NCBI RefSeq assembly: GCF_902859825.1
Contig: NZ_CADIKB010000031.1
Location: 18,398 to 82,397 of the forward strand
DNA from: Paraburkholderia phenoliruptrix
GTDB lineage: Bacteria > Pseudomonadota > Gammaproteobacteria > Burkholderiales > Burkholderiaceae
Reading direction: 5' to 3'
Length of the DNA stretch: 64,000 nucleotides
In this document: positions 18,319 through 26,618 of the stretch, one piece after another
Layout: every line of letters begins with the position of its first letter
Numbering within the stretch: the stretch's first letter is position 1
Program-made: the position numbers and the translations under genes
The notes under the pieces: generated by a model
Seen by the model: only the letters and a program-made list of their open reading frames with translations
What the model was told of the DNA's origin: nothing
Database searches by the model: none

Positions 18319-18468
18319 TCAGTAGCCGCCGCCGCTGCCGCTGCCGCCGCTCCCGCTGGTGCTGGACGCGCTGCTGTCGGTCGCGGACGTGCAGGCGCTC
18401 GTGGCGAGCGAGCCCAGTGCGAGGGTGAACAGCATGAGGATCATGCCGAGAATGCGGGTGGATTTCAT
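18319..18468 (-). CDS. Small secreted protein or lipoprotein (49 aa)
   Basis: MKSTRILGMILMLFTLALGS is a clear signal peptide, followed by LATSACTSATDSSASS and a Gly/Ser tail ending GSGSGGGY. The ATSAC stretch could serve as a relaxed lipobox or as a signal-peptidase I site. The start was set at the second Met because GGAGA lies seven bases before it. It is the first gene of the ECF sigma group, 15 bp before the sigma start. It is too short for function to be assigned. Confidence 0.72.
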   Translation of the reverse strand: MKSTRILGMILMLFTLALGSLATSACTSATDSSASSTSGSGGSGSGGGY

Positions 18469-18789
18469 GTGAGTCTCCATCTGGGCCAGAGTGGGCGGTT
18501 CAACTGTGCGATGCTGTCCCTGTCTTAACGCACGGCCCCGGCGATTTATTCCGACGATGCACCGCGTGAGGCCAGCTTTTTCCGCCATTGGCGTCGGCAA
18601 GCGCCTGCTCTGGCCGAAGAAGCCGGCCAATGCCCGGCTGATTTGGTAACTCAACGTTACAGCCCCTAGTTACCAGGTGCTTATGTGAGCGCAAGCCGTT
18701 ATAGTGGACGCAGTTCGCCCGCCGACGCGTTCTGCCCCCACACAGGGTAGAATCGCGGCGAACCACCGTCTTTCTAACCTGAATTGTCC
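18469..18789. other. Divergent intergenic region with a spaced palindrome
   Basis: Separates the ECF sigma group (minus) from hfq2 (plus) and must carry both promoters. A perfect 7-bp inverted repeat GGTAACT (18645-18651) / AGTTACC (18668-18674) with a 16-base spacer lies in the middle, with GTTAC repeated between its arms. TAGAAT near 18750 could be an hfq2 -10 box. No gene was recognised. Confidence 0.45.
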
Positions 18790-19263
18790 ATGGCTTCCGC
18801 AGAATCGCATCCGCAAAACGACTTCATGAACGCTGCGCGCAAAGAACGAAAGCGCGTTGAGATCTACCTCGTCAACGGCATCCGCCTGACAGGGTGCATC
18901 GAGTCGTTCGACCAATATCTGGTGATGCTGCGCACGCCCGTCGGCCTGCAGGGCATCTACAAGCGCGCCATCTCGACAATCCAGCTCGACACCGGCACCC
19001 GTCCGGCGCCGCGCGCCGGCCGCCCGTCGCATGGCGAACATACTACTCGCGGACCTCACGGTTCGCGCGAGCATCGTGAACCACGTGAACCCCGCGAACC
19101 GCGCGAATCGTACGGTGCGCCGTCCGACCGGCCCGCCCCGGAACGCGGCGGTGCGTCGGATGCTCCGGTGGTCGTGACACGCCGCCGGCGTCTGTTCGGC
19201 ACGGGTGGCGACGGCGGCAACCACGGCAATCACGGCGGCAGCGGCAACGGCGGGCACGAGTAA
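18790..19263 (+). CDS. hfq2: Hfq2: Hfq paralogue with a long basic/Gly-rich tail
   Basis: 157 residues, starting at ATG rather than the TTG two codons earlier. Residues ~8-70 form an Sm fold: NDFMNAARKERKRVEIYLVN (QNxFL-like proximal site), the Sm1 motif NGIRLTGCIESFDQYLVML, and Sm2 QGIYKRAISTI (canonical YKHAIST, here with Arg for His). Standard Hfq of this group has about 79 residues. This paralogue adds ~90 disordered residues with REP repeats (REHREPREPREPRES) and a final Gly/Asn/His stretch. Burkholderia are known to carry two Hfq proteins, the second with such an extension. It binds sRNA and mRNA as a hexamer in the cytosol. It stands alone here, not beside hflX as standard hfq does. 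Confidence 0.88.
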   Translation: MASAESHPQNDFMNAARKERKRVEIYLVNGIRLTGCIESFDQYLVMLRTPVGLQGIYKRAISTIQLDTGTRPAPRAGRPSHGEHTTRGPHGSREHREPREPREPRESYGAPSDRPAPERGGASDAPVVVTRRRRLFGTGGDGGNHGNHGGSGNGGHE

Positions 19264-19298
19264 GCAGCGGGCTCAACATGAAGCCGGGGCGGCGCCGG

Positions 19299-19523
19299 TC
19301 ACTCCTGGAGAGGACCGAGCCGCTGCAGAATTTTTTCTACTCTCGCCACCTGCTGTTCCGACAGCTCAAATTTGCACTTGACCGCCAACAGCCGGCGCCG
19401 CCAGTAGCCGGCGTCCAGCATCCGCTGCGCCGGCTGCTTCGTTGCCCAATCCAGATGGTCCAACTCTGCCTCCACCACGTGTGAAGCATTGAAACGCTTC
19501 GGACGCACGGGTTTCCTGTTCAT
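19299..19523 (-). CDS. Small conserved-looking hypothetical protein (74 aa)
   Basis: The start at MNRKPVRPKRFNASH is chosen because the upstream extension runs through a tandem-repeat region; GAGG lies about 11 bases before it. The sequence is well composed (DHLDWATKQPAQRMLDAGYW, then a basic LLAVKCKFELSEQQVARVEK helix) and soluble, unlike GC-driven shadow ORFs. It converges with hfq2 (35 bp apart). No domain is recognised. Confidence 0.6.
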   Translation of the reverse strand: MNRKPVRPKRFNASHVVEAELDHLDWATKQPAQRMLDAGYWRRRLLAVKCKFELSEQQVARVEKILQRLGPLQE

Positions 19524-19900
19524 GGTTTTCGCTGCCTCGTGGTTCGTCGATTGAGTTGGTCGACTGACTGGGTCGACTGCGTTGGTCGACTGAGTTCGCG
19601 CCCCTCCCGAAGCTTGTCCTGCCCGCTCGCCGCCGGCGGTCCGATGGACCGGTCCACGCAACCGGCCGTTGATTGTTGTTGACCGCACGGCCTTCCTGCG
19701 ACACACGGAAAACGAGCCGGCGCGCCCACGTTTGAAGTTTCTGCTGATTTGATGATTGAGCGGCGCGCCCCCGCGAGCGCCCGGGCGCGTCGTTGTCGTC
19801 TCGCGTGGCGTGGCGGCGCGTCTTAGGCCGTCCGGCCAATGCCGTTGGCGCAGCGTTTGCGCTATGCTGAATCGTCGAATGTGTCCACTGGGAGCCCGCC
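19524..19900. other. Intergenic region, 377 bp, with 13-bp repeats
   Basis: Lies between two divergent small genes. It contains the 13-bp tandem array listed separately and otherwise no recognised gene or RNA. Confidence 0.5.
19546..19597. repeat. Four 13-bp tandem repeats, consensus GTCGACTGAGTTG
   Basis: Units begin at 19546, 19559, 19572 and 19585 with exact 13-bp spacing. GTCGA is invariant and the remainder varies at a few positions. The array lies about 25 bp upstream of the 74-aa minus-strand gene, in its probable promoter or leader. Confidence 0.85.
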
Positions 19901-20101
19901 ATGACGAGCAAGAAGCCCACGGCGCCGCCGTCCGCCGGAAAGCAGACGGAGCGTGCGCTCGACTCTACGGATAGCCGCCTCGACGAGGCGCTAGAAGAAA
20001 GCTTCCCCGCGAGCGACCCGATCGCCGTCCATGACGACGACGCGCAAGGCGCGTCGAAACCGCCATCGCAACAGCCGGCGGAAGAAAAGAAGCAGCGCTA
20101 G
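19901..20101 (+). CDS. Small acidic conserved protein (66 aa) with ESFPASDP motif
   Basis: Starts at ATG after GGGAGCCCGCC. The centre reads RLDEALEESFPASDPIAV, a motif found in a family of short proteins common in proteobacteria. The flanks are polar and probably disordered. No enzymatic or binding residues can be named and the family function is unknown. It is preceded by an intergenic region with short repeats and faces the DUF2968 gene. Confidence 0.78.
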   Translation: MTSKKPTAPPSAGKQTERALDSTDSRLDEALEESFPASDPIAVHDDDAQGASKPPSQQPAEEKKQR

Positions 20102-20257
20102 CGCGCGGCGAAAACAGGTGGCGAGCGGCCAGCGCATCGCGCGCACTATGCGTGAGCGCGATGCGGCTGCAAAGATGCGGTGTATCGCTAGCCCGGTCTG
20201 GTGGACGTTTTGGGCAACGTCACGCCGGGCTCGCGTGAAGCAGTCGGACTGTCCGGC

Positions 20258-20980
20258 TCAATGCACGGGCAAGCCGCTTTCCAGCTGCCGTTGCAGTTCG
20301 CGCACCTGGCGCTGGGCGGCCCGCAGTTGCTCCTGCGCCGCAGACTTTTGCTGGGCCAGCGCCACGGCCTCGGCACGGGTCTGTTGCTGCTGGTTCGCCA
20401 CAATGGTCTGCTGCTGGCGGGCGACGTCGAGGTCCGCCTGCAGCCGGTTGGCGCGGCTTTGCGAGAGCGCGATCATGCGCTCCGTGAACGCCTTTTGCGC
20501 TTCGAGCTGCGTGCGGCGAATTTCCACGTCCGAGAGCTGCACGGTCTGGCGCACGAAGTCGCGGTAGATCATTTCAGCGCGCGCCGCGTCCTGCGTCTTG
20601 ATGACGCGCCAGAAGTTCTTCTGCTGGAAGAGCGCCACGTAGTACGTCATCTCCTTGCCGTGGAACAGCAAGCTTGCGCCGTAACTGCCGTTGTACGTGG
20701 TGCGCAGCTCGCTCAGGTCGGAGCCCTTGATCATCTGCTGCAATTCCGCGACGTTGCCCGCGGCGGATTGCTTCGCCTCCTCAGGCGTGAGCGCCGAAGT
20801 CTGAACCTGCGTCTGCGCCGGCAACGGCGTGGACGGCAACGCGGCTGGGGTACCGGGCTGGGAAACGACGCCGGCGGTTCCGTTGTTCTCAGGCAGGGAC
20901 TGTGCGCATGCGCCTTGTGCTACCCCCAACGCCATGATCGCGGCAACGGCGATCTGTCGTAGTTTCGACTTGTGGTCCAT
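20258..20980 (-). CDS. DUF2968 exported coiled-coil protein
   Basis: 240 residues with a signal peptide ending GVAQGACAQ (about residues 1-27). After a Pro/Thr linker, the DUF2968 domain begins (VAELQQMIKGSDLSELRTTY, NGSYGASLLFHGKEMTYYVA) and runs into a long Gln/Arg/Ala coiled coil (about residues 150-235). It is periplasmic or envelope-associated. It lies 49 bp after the sigma-54 activator gene, same strand, as the distal member of the Tad cluster. Its role is not known; position suggests an accessory envelope function for the pilus. Confidence 0.85.
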   Translation of the reverse strand: MDHKSKLRQIAVAAIMALGVAQGACAQSLPENNGTAGVVSQPGTPAALPSTPLPAQTQVQTSALTPEEAKQSAAGNVAELQQMIKGSDLSELRTTYNGSYGASLLFHGKEMTYYVALFQQKNFWRVIKTQDAARAEMIYRDFVRQTVQLSDVEIRRTQLEAQKAFTERMIALSQSRANRLQADLDVARQQQTIVANQQQQTRAEAVALAQQKSAAQEQLRAAQRQVRELQRQLESGLPVH

Positions 20981-21029
20981 GTAATTCCTGCTTCGACAGT
21001 TTTTGTTTTAGTTCCCAATCGTCTCATTA

Positions 21030-22421
21030 TTACTCACTTTCGCGGGTTTCGGGCTCTTCGTCGAAAATTTGGTACTTACGCATTTTCTCCCACAGCACCT
21101 TGCGGCTGATGCCGAGATAGAGCGCCGTATCCTGACGCCGCCAGCTGTTGGCGTCGAGCGCGGCGATCACGCGGTTGCGCTCGGCCATGTCCCATTTGCT
21201 GCGGTCCACGAGCACCTCGGCTGCGCTTTCCGCCGGCACGGGCTGGCTGCTGCGCGCGAGCGCGAGGAGCCGCTGCAGGCGCGCGGCGTCCCATGCGCCG
21301 ATCTGGCGCACCGTCACGCCGATCCGTTCGGCGAGGTTGCGCAGCTCGCGCACGTTGCCGGGAAAATACGTATCGGCGACGGCGTCCGCCAGCCAGTACG
21401 GCAAATCCGGCAGGCCGGCGAGGCGCTCGGCGCCCACCACCTGGGCGATGAAGGCCTTGAAGATCGCGATCTTGTCGACTGCGCCCCGCTCTTCCAGCGA
21501 CGGAATCTTCAGCTCGATCACCGCGAGCCGGTAGTACAGATCCGCGCGAAAGCTGCCGTCCTTGACCAGCTGCGGCAGATGCTTGTTGGTCGCCGCAACG
21601 AGCCGGAAGTCGAGCTTGACGGGGGTCGCCGAGCCGATGCGCGTGACCGCGCTGTCCTCCAGCACGCGCAGCAGCTTGACTTGCTGGTAAAGCGGCAGAT
21701 CGCCGATTTCGTCGAGAAAGAGCGTGCCGCCGTCGGCCTGCTCGAAGTAGCCCTTGTGCGCGACGACCGCGCCGGTAAACGAGCCCTTCGAGTGGCCGAA
21801 AAAGAGCGACTCGAACAGGCCGTCGGGAATTGCGCCGCAATTCACCGCGACGAACGGCCCCTTGCCGTAGCGGCTATGTTTCTCGTGCAGCAGTTGCGCG
21901 ATGCGCTCCTTGCCCACGCCGGTCTCGCCGTGCACGAGCACGCTCGTGTCGCAGTCGGCGAATGTATCGACTTCGTGCAGCAGCGCCTGCATGCACTCCG
22001 AGTTGGCGATCATGGCGTCGGACTCGTGCGTCTTCGCACTGTGCGCGCGCATCTGCAGCACGAGCTTCGTGACCATGCCGCGCAGCTCGGCGCAGGTGAA
22101 GTCGAGCGGCAGGATGTGCGAGTACTCGGCCGGATACATGGAGGGATCGTGGTCGCGCGGCGCGGCGCCGACCCAGACCACCGGAATGCCGTGCGCAGCC
22201 TGCCAGTCGCGCAGAATGAACGCGCCGCTGTCGATCACCGACACGCTGATGATCGCGAGCGAAGGCCGCAGCGCCGTCCGCTCGGGCGAAATCGCGATGT
22301 CGTCGGCACGGATCACTTCGACGTCGAAGCTCGCCATGCAGCGCGCGACCCGGTCGACGATGTCGGCCTTGCCCTCCCAGACGTAAATATCGAGTTCCTC
22401 GATTTTGGTGGTGGTTCTCAT
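21030..22421 (-). CDS. Sigma-54 enhancer-binding protein with a pseudo-receiver domain
   Basis: 463 residues from MRTTTKIEELDIYVW; a longer frame would start inside tadG. Residues 1-125 have a receiver-like pattern but no acidic pocket and no phospho-acceptor (LAIISVSVIDSGAF where VxxDxxMP is expected), like VpsR/FleQ-type activators. The AAA+ domain has Walker A GETGVGKE (about 165-172), a GSFTGA loop (213-218, normally GAFTGA) that contacts sigma-54, Walker B GGTLFLDEIGD and the R-finger segment FRADLYYRL. A Fis-type helix-turn-helix ends the protein (DTALYLGISRKVLWEKMRKY). It follows tadG by 11 bp. It is the likely activator of the sigma-54 promoter at 35078. Confidence 0.9.
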   Translation of the reverse strand: MRTTTKIEELDIYVWEGKADIVDRVARCMASFDVEVIRADDIAISPERTALRPSLAIISVSVIDSGAFILRDWQAAHGIPVVWVGAAPRDHDPSMYPAEYSHILPLDFTCAELRGMVTKLVLQMRAHSAKTHESDAMIANSECMQALLHEVDTFADCDTSVLVHGETGVGKERIAQLLHEKHSRYGKGPFVAVNCGAIPDGLFESLFFGHSKGSFTGAVVAHKGYFEQADGGTLFLDEIGDLPLYQQVKLLRVLEDSAVTRIGSATPVKLDFRLVAATNKHLPQLVKDGSFRADLYYRLAVIELKIPSLEERGAVDKIAIFKAFIAQVVGAERLAGLPDLPYWLADAVADTYFPGNVRELRNLAERIGVTVRQIGAWDAARLQRLLALARSSQPVPAESAAEVLVDRSKWDMAERNRVIAALDANSWRRQDTALYLGISRKVLWEKMRKYQIFDEEPETRESE

Positions 22422-22431
22422 GGTCGCCGAA

Positions 22432-24273
22432 TCAATAAACCAGTTGTGCCTGACCGCAGGCAAGTCCGAGGTCGTGAACCGTGCTCACGCCGAGCTGCAC
22501 ACCGAGCAGTTGCAGCAGCGGAACGAGCAGCAGGTCGAGCGAATTCAGTACGGGCGCGAGCAGCCCGGCAAGCGCGCTCAGCAGCGGAGCAGCGAGCACG
22601 GTAATGTCGACGCCGAGCGCCGTGGCGTGCATCGAACTCCCGAGGCTGCCCGCGAGCTGGCCGAGTAGCCCACTGGTCGCGGAGCCGAGCGCGTTGGTGT
22701 TCGTGCTCTGATAGTCGTCGCTGTCGCCCGTCACGTTGTTAAAGCGCAGCACGCTCGGCGCGGCCTTCATGCTGAGATTCCAGCCGTTCGAGGGGGAGCT
22801 GGTTCCGAGCGTGACGTTTATCACGCCGAGGCTCAGCAGCGGCACGCTCACCGACGTCAACGAGGCGGGCTTCGTGCAGGTGGTGGCCGTCGTCGTGTTG
22901 GTGAAATTGCTGGACGCGTCGCCGCCCGCGCACAGCGACACCAGATCTGGCGTCACCGAAATCCAGCTGTAGCTCGTGGACTTCTGCGTCGAGCATTGCG
23001 TGGCCTGCAAGCCGGCGGTACCGTCGGCGACTTCGAGATAAATCGGCAGATTGAGAAGGCTCACGTTGACGAGCGAAGGAAATCCCGACCCGAGCCCCAC
23101 ATTGACGTTGACCAGCTGCACGTTCAGATAAAGCTGCACCGAAGCCGAATGCGCGCTCGTGCGGTAGCTGCCGTCCGGATAGGTGCCGGCCTCGCCCACG
23201 GCGATCACGGGCGGCCTCAGAATCCGCGCCTCGGCCGTCACGTTGGCGAGCGGGCTCAGGTTAAGCGCGGTCCCGAGGTTCACCGCCGCGTTGCCATGCG
23301 CGATTTCCGCGGCGATCATGAGCGCGTCGAGCGCATTGATGCTGGCTGTGGCCGCCGCTTCCGGATTGGCGAGGCCGACCGCCAGCAATCCGCTCGTGCC
23401 CGCCGTGTCGCCGAGATTGATCTTGGTCGAGCCCGTCGACGCGCTCGCAATCGTGTTCAGTCCGCTGATCACGCTCGCGCTCGCCACATTGCCCTGACCG
23501 AGCGCGGTCGCCATCGCGGTTGCGAGTTGCGCGACCGTTACCTGCGCCTGCAGCAACTGCGACATCGAGGCGACGCCCAAGGCGGCGGCGAGATCCGACA
23601 GCTTGACCTGCGCGGTGGCGAGCCCCTGATAAGACGCGACGTCGAGATTGACATTGCTGCCGAGCAGCCCGTTCAACAGCCCGTTGAGCAGCCCGCCGGA
23701 AAGGGTCACCACCGACGTGCTCAGCGAGAACGAGCGAATGTTGGTGGCCTGCGCGACGGCGCTTGCGCTCAGCTCGCGCGTCTGGCCGATGAGGAACAGG
23801 AACGGCACCGGCCGGCTGACCACCACCTGCACGGCGTTGAGCGGCGTGCCCGTGGCGGCGAAGTACGACTGGCCCGCATTGGCCGACGGGTCCCATCGGC
23901 CGCAAGTCGTCTGGACCGCGCCGTCGCCTGGCAGGCCGTTGGCGGTCGCATTGAGCTGGGCGGAGCTGGCGGCCGCTGCACAGCCGCCCGCACTGCCGAT
24001 CAGCTGAACGCCGGCAGCGGCGGCGAGATCGGCGGTGCGCTGCAAATCGCGGCGCGCGTAATAGAAGTGGCCGATATCGACCGCGCCGAGCGCGATGACC
24101 GCGAGGCTCACCCACACTGCCGCAAGCAGGGCAATCGCGCCGCGCTGCCTGCGCGCGACGATGCCGCCCGCGCGGCGCTGCAGGCACAGCGAGCGAGGCG
24201 GGCGCGAATGGCACCAATGGCGCGAATGGCACCCATAGTGCGAAGAGCGGCGCGCGGGATCGCGTGAGCGCAT
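22432..24273 (-). CDS. tadG: Tad pilus assembly protein TadG-like
   Basis: 613 residues. After a Cys/His/Arg-rich leader the typical Tad-like N-terminus begins: QRGAIALLAAVWVSLAVIAL, GAVDIGHFYYARRDLQRTAD and LAAAAGVQLIG, one membrane helix followed by a long periplasmic region. The body is Ala/Ser/Leu/Thr-rich with repeated hydrophobic segments (GGLLNGLLNGLLGSNVN). The ATG lies one base after the DUF3613 stop, so translation is coupled. TadG-type proteins sit in the envelope and are needed for Flp pilus assembly. The true start could be a little downstream, at the membrane helix. Confidence 0.85.
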   Translation of the reverse strand: MRSRDPARRSSHYGCHSRHWCHSRPPRSLCLQRRAGGIVARRQRGAIALLAAVWVSLAVIALGAVDIGHFYYARRDLQRTADLAAAAGVQLIGSAGGCAAAASSAQLNATANGLPGDGAVQTTCGRWDPSANAGQSYFAATGTPLNAVQVVVSRPVPFLFLIGQTRELSASAVAQATNIRSFSLSTSVVTLSGGLLNGLLNGLLGSNVNLDVASYQGLATAQVKLSDLAAALGVASMSQLLQAQVTVAQLATAMATALGQGNVASASVISGLNTIASASTGSTKINLGDTAGTSGLLAVGLANPEAAATASINALDALMIAAEIAHGNAAVNLGTALNLSPLANVTAEARILRPPVIAVGEAGTYPDGSYRTSAHSASVQLYLNVQLVNVNVGLGSGFPSLVNVSLLNLPIYLEVADGTAGLQATQCSTQKSTSYSWISVTPDLVSLCAGGDASSNFTNTTTATTCTKPASLTSVSVPLLSLGVINVTLGTSSPSNGWNLSMKAAPSVLRFNNVTGDSDDYQSTNTNALGSATSGLLGQLAGSLGSSMHATALGVDITVLAAPLLSALAGLLAPVLNSLDLLLVPLLQLLGVQLGVSTVHDLGLACGQAQLVY

Positions 24274-24274
24274 A

Positions 24275-24625
24275 TCAGTTCTGCGGCAAGCTGCCCGTGA
24301 GGCCGCCGCCCTGGCCGCTGCCGCTGCCCTGGTTCAGCGCGGAGCCGTACAGATCGGGAATGCGCGATTTGAACGACTGCATGTAGCGCCGATAGGCGAG
24401 CCCCGCCTCTTCTCCGAGCATCGGCTGCGCGGCCGCGGCTTGCGCGTTGCTGCGCTGAAGCTCGAGCCATGCCGCGGTCGAATGCCCGACCTCGCTGCGT
24501 TGAACAGCCTCGCCCGCTCCTGCCGACTGCGCGCCCGCGTGCGCAGCCGCGCATGCCGCCAGCGCAAGCATCACCACACGCGCTGCGAGCCGCCACGGCA
24601 TCTGGTTTCTTTCGTTCGTTTTCAC
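24275..24625 (-). CDS. DUF3613 exported protein
   Basis: 116 residues from a GTG start with GGAGGTAGC directly before it. A signal peptide (LAARVVMLALAACAAAHAGA) precedes a short mature region with the DUF3613 core, STAAWLELQRSNAQAAAAQP, and EAGLAYRRYMQSFKSRIPDLY. The tail is Gly/Ser-rich. It lies between tadD and tadG in the same transcript, and proteins of this family occur in Tad clusters of Burkholderiaceae. Function unknown, periplasmic. Confidence 0.82.
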   Translation of the reverse strand: MKTNERNQMPWRLAARVVMLALAACAAAHAGAQSAGAGEAVQRSEVGHSTAAWLELQRSNAQAAAAQPMLGEEAGLAYRRYMQSFKSRIPDLYGSALNQGSGSGQGGGLTGSLPQN

Positions 24626-24650
24626 GCTACCTCCGCGGCCTCGCCGCCAG

Positions 24651-25514
24651 TTATTGTGCGAACCGTTGCAAGAGACGCGGCGCCGGTTCCATCGTGTTCT
24701 GCGTGCTCGCGACGGTCCCCGCGGGCGCGGCCATCCGGCTCTGCGGACCCGGCAGGCCCGTCGCGCCGGAACGCGCGCCGCTGCGCCCGGCGGCGGCCAC
24801 TTTCGCCGCGTCGCTGCGGATTGCCGCGCGCACGTCGAGTGCGAGCTTCTGCTGGTTCATCAGCGCCTGCGCCTCGGCGGGCTGCCCGTTCGCGAGCAGA
24901 AAAAGCGCGATATTGCTCACGATCTTCGGATTGGCCGAATCGAGTTCGGCGGCCTTCATCAACGGCACGCGCGCCCCGGCGACGTCGCCCGCACGCAGGC
25001 GCGCGTAGCCGAGGTCGGACAGCACCGTCGCATCGGTCGGCGCGAGCTGCGCGGCTTGTTGCAGCTCGCTCGCGGCGAACCCGAAGTCGCCCTGCGCGCC
25101 CGCAATCAGCCCGAGCCCGCGATGCGCACGCGCCGCCAGCGGCGTCGGCAGCAACTGCCGGTAGGCGGACGCGCTCGCCTCGGGCTGCCCGGTCATGCGC
25201 AGCGCGTCCGCGCGCAGCAGGATCGAATCCGGCGTGGCGCCGTACAGTTTTTCGTACGCGTCGATATGCGCGAGCGAGGCGAAGTAAAGCCCCTGCGACT
25301 GCATCCGGTCGATGAGCCCCAGATACATGCCCGGTGTGTCGGGCGCCGGATCGCGATTGGCCTGCTGGAGCAAGGCCTGGCGCTCCGCCTGCGGGCCGAC
25401 GCCGTAGCCGGACTGCTGCGACGCGCAGGCACCGAGTAAGACGAACGCGCAGGCAGCGCAAGCGCCCTGTGCCGCACGTCGCGATGAATATTTGTGAATC
25501 CTGATCAATGCCAT
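24651..25514 (-). CDS. tadD: TadD-like TPR lipoprotein
   Basis: 287 residues. Signal peptide with lipobox LLGAC (Cys at about residue 30), so an outer-membrane lipoprotein. Tetratricopeptide repeats fill residues ~70-215 (PDSILLRADALRMTGQPEAS, DATVLSDLGYARLRAGDVAG, NPKIVSNIALFLLANGQPAE). The C-terminus is Ala/Gly-rich. TadD acts as pilotin or scaffold for the secretin. GGAAAGAG precedes the start and tadC ends 10 bp upstream. Confidence 0.9.
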   Translation of the reverse strand: MALIRIHKYSSRRAAQGACAACAFVLLGACASQQSGYGVGPQAERQALLQQANRDPAPDTPGMYLGLIDRMQSQGLYFASLAHIDAYEKLYGATPDSILLRADALRMTGQPEASASAYRQLLPTPLAARAHRGLGLIAGAQGDFGFAASELQQAAQLAPTDATVLSDLGYARLRAGDVAGARVPLMKAAELDSANPKIVSNIALFLLANGQPAEAQALMNQQKLALDVRAAIRSDAAKVAAAGRSGARSGATGLPGPQSRMAAPAGTVASTQNTMEPAPRLLQRFAQ

Positions 25515-25524
25515 GGCTCTTTCC

Positions 25525-26616
25525 TTACCGATGCATCGCCTTCAGCGAGTGCGACACCGACAACACGCCCGGCCCGGCGGTGACGATCATCAGCGCGGGG
25601 AGCAGTGTCAGGATCATCACGCCGGTCATTTTCACCGCCATCCGGCCGATGCGTTCGCGCAGCATCGCACGGCGCGTTTCGCGCAGCCGGTCGCCGAACT
25701 GCTTGAGCGGTTCCTGCACCGCGCCGCCGTGCCGATCCACCTGGATCAGCAGGCGCACGACCGCGCGCAGGTCCTCGTTTTCGAAACTCGACGCGAGTCG
25801 CGACAGCGACTGCTCGCGCGTGCGTCCGGCGGCGAACTGACGCTGCGCAATGTCGAGTTCGCTCGACAGCACCGGCAAGACGCCGCGAAAATCGTTGACC
25901 ATCACCTGAAGGCTTTGATCGAGCGACAGCCCGACGCCCTGCAAAAGCCGCAACAGGTCGACGAGCATCGGCAGTTCGTCGACGACCGCGCCGCGGCGCG
26001 CCGCCGCGCGCCGGCGCAACACGACCTTCGGCGCCATCACGCCGCACACGAAGGCGACGATCACGACGAGCACATAGCGCGGACCTTCGACGTGCGCGTG
26101 CCCGAGCGCGCCGGCGACGAGCGGCAGTACGATCGCGCCAGCCACGCGGGCGATCAGGAACAATCCGCGCGCGCGGGCGTCGACGAAACCGCATTGTTCG
26201 AGCAGCCGCCGGTCCTCCTCCGCCACCACCTGGCGGCCCACCGACGTGTCGAGCCAGCGAATGCCGGCGTCGGCGCATCGTTCGAGAAAGCTTTTCATGC
26301 CGGGCGCGCCTGCGACGCCGGCCGCATTCGAGGCGCCTCGCGCATGCGGTCCACTCGCGGCACTTGCCGCACGGAACGCGCTTGCCGCGCCGGCCGGGTG
26401 CGCCCCATGGGGTGACGCATGCGCCGCCGTGCTGCCGTGAACGCCGCGCGCATTCGCAGCCACCGCGCTATGCAGCGCGCGCTCGTCGAGCGCCTGGGCC
26501 AAGGTGCGCGCGCTGCGGCGGGCGGCGGCAAGGCGCGCGGTCAGCAGGCCGGCGAGCAGCAGAAAGCCCGTGGCGGCGCACACGAGCGCAAGCGCGAAGA
26601 GTTCGGTCGGCTGCAT
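25525..26616 (-). CDS. tadC: TadC inner-membrane platform protein (GspF family)
   Basis: 363 residues from MQPTELFALALV, 2 bp after the tadB stop; the longer frame runs back into tadB. A T2SS GspF-type domain occupies about residues 205-330 (VDELPMLVDLLRLLQGVGLS, LDQSLQVMVNDF, LVRLLIQVDRHG-like region VVRLLIQVDRHGGAVQEPLK). Three to four membrane helices are visible, the last near the C-terminus (MILTLLPALMIVTAGPGVL). It forms the pilus platform with TadB. An Ala/His/Gly-rich linker follows the first helix. Confidence 0.92.
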   Translation of the reverse strand: MQPTELFALALVCAATGFLLLAGLLTARLAAARRSARTLAQALDERALHSAVAANARGVHGSTAAHASPHGAHPAGAASAFRAASAASGPHARGASNAAGVAGAPGMKSFLERCADAGIRWLDTSVGRQVVAEEDRRLLEQCGFVDARARGLFLIARVAGAIVLPLVAGALGHAHVEGPRYVLVVIVAFVCGVMAPKVVLRRRAAARRGAVVDELPMLVDLLRLLQGVGLSLDQSLQVMVNDFRGVLPVLSSELDIAQRQFAAGRTREQSLSRLASSFENEDLRAVVRLLIQVDRHGGAVQEPLKQFGDRLRETRRAMLRERIGRMAVKMTGVMILTLLPALMIVTAGPGVLSVSHSLKAMHR

Positions 26617-26618
26617 CG

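Noticed and set aside
22996..24267. 423-codon frame opposite tadG
   Set aside because: Arg-rich, no ribosome-binding site and no recognisable domain; tadG on the other strand has membrane and Tad features.
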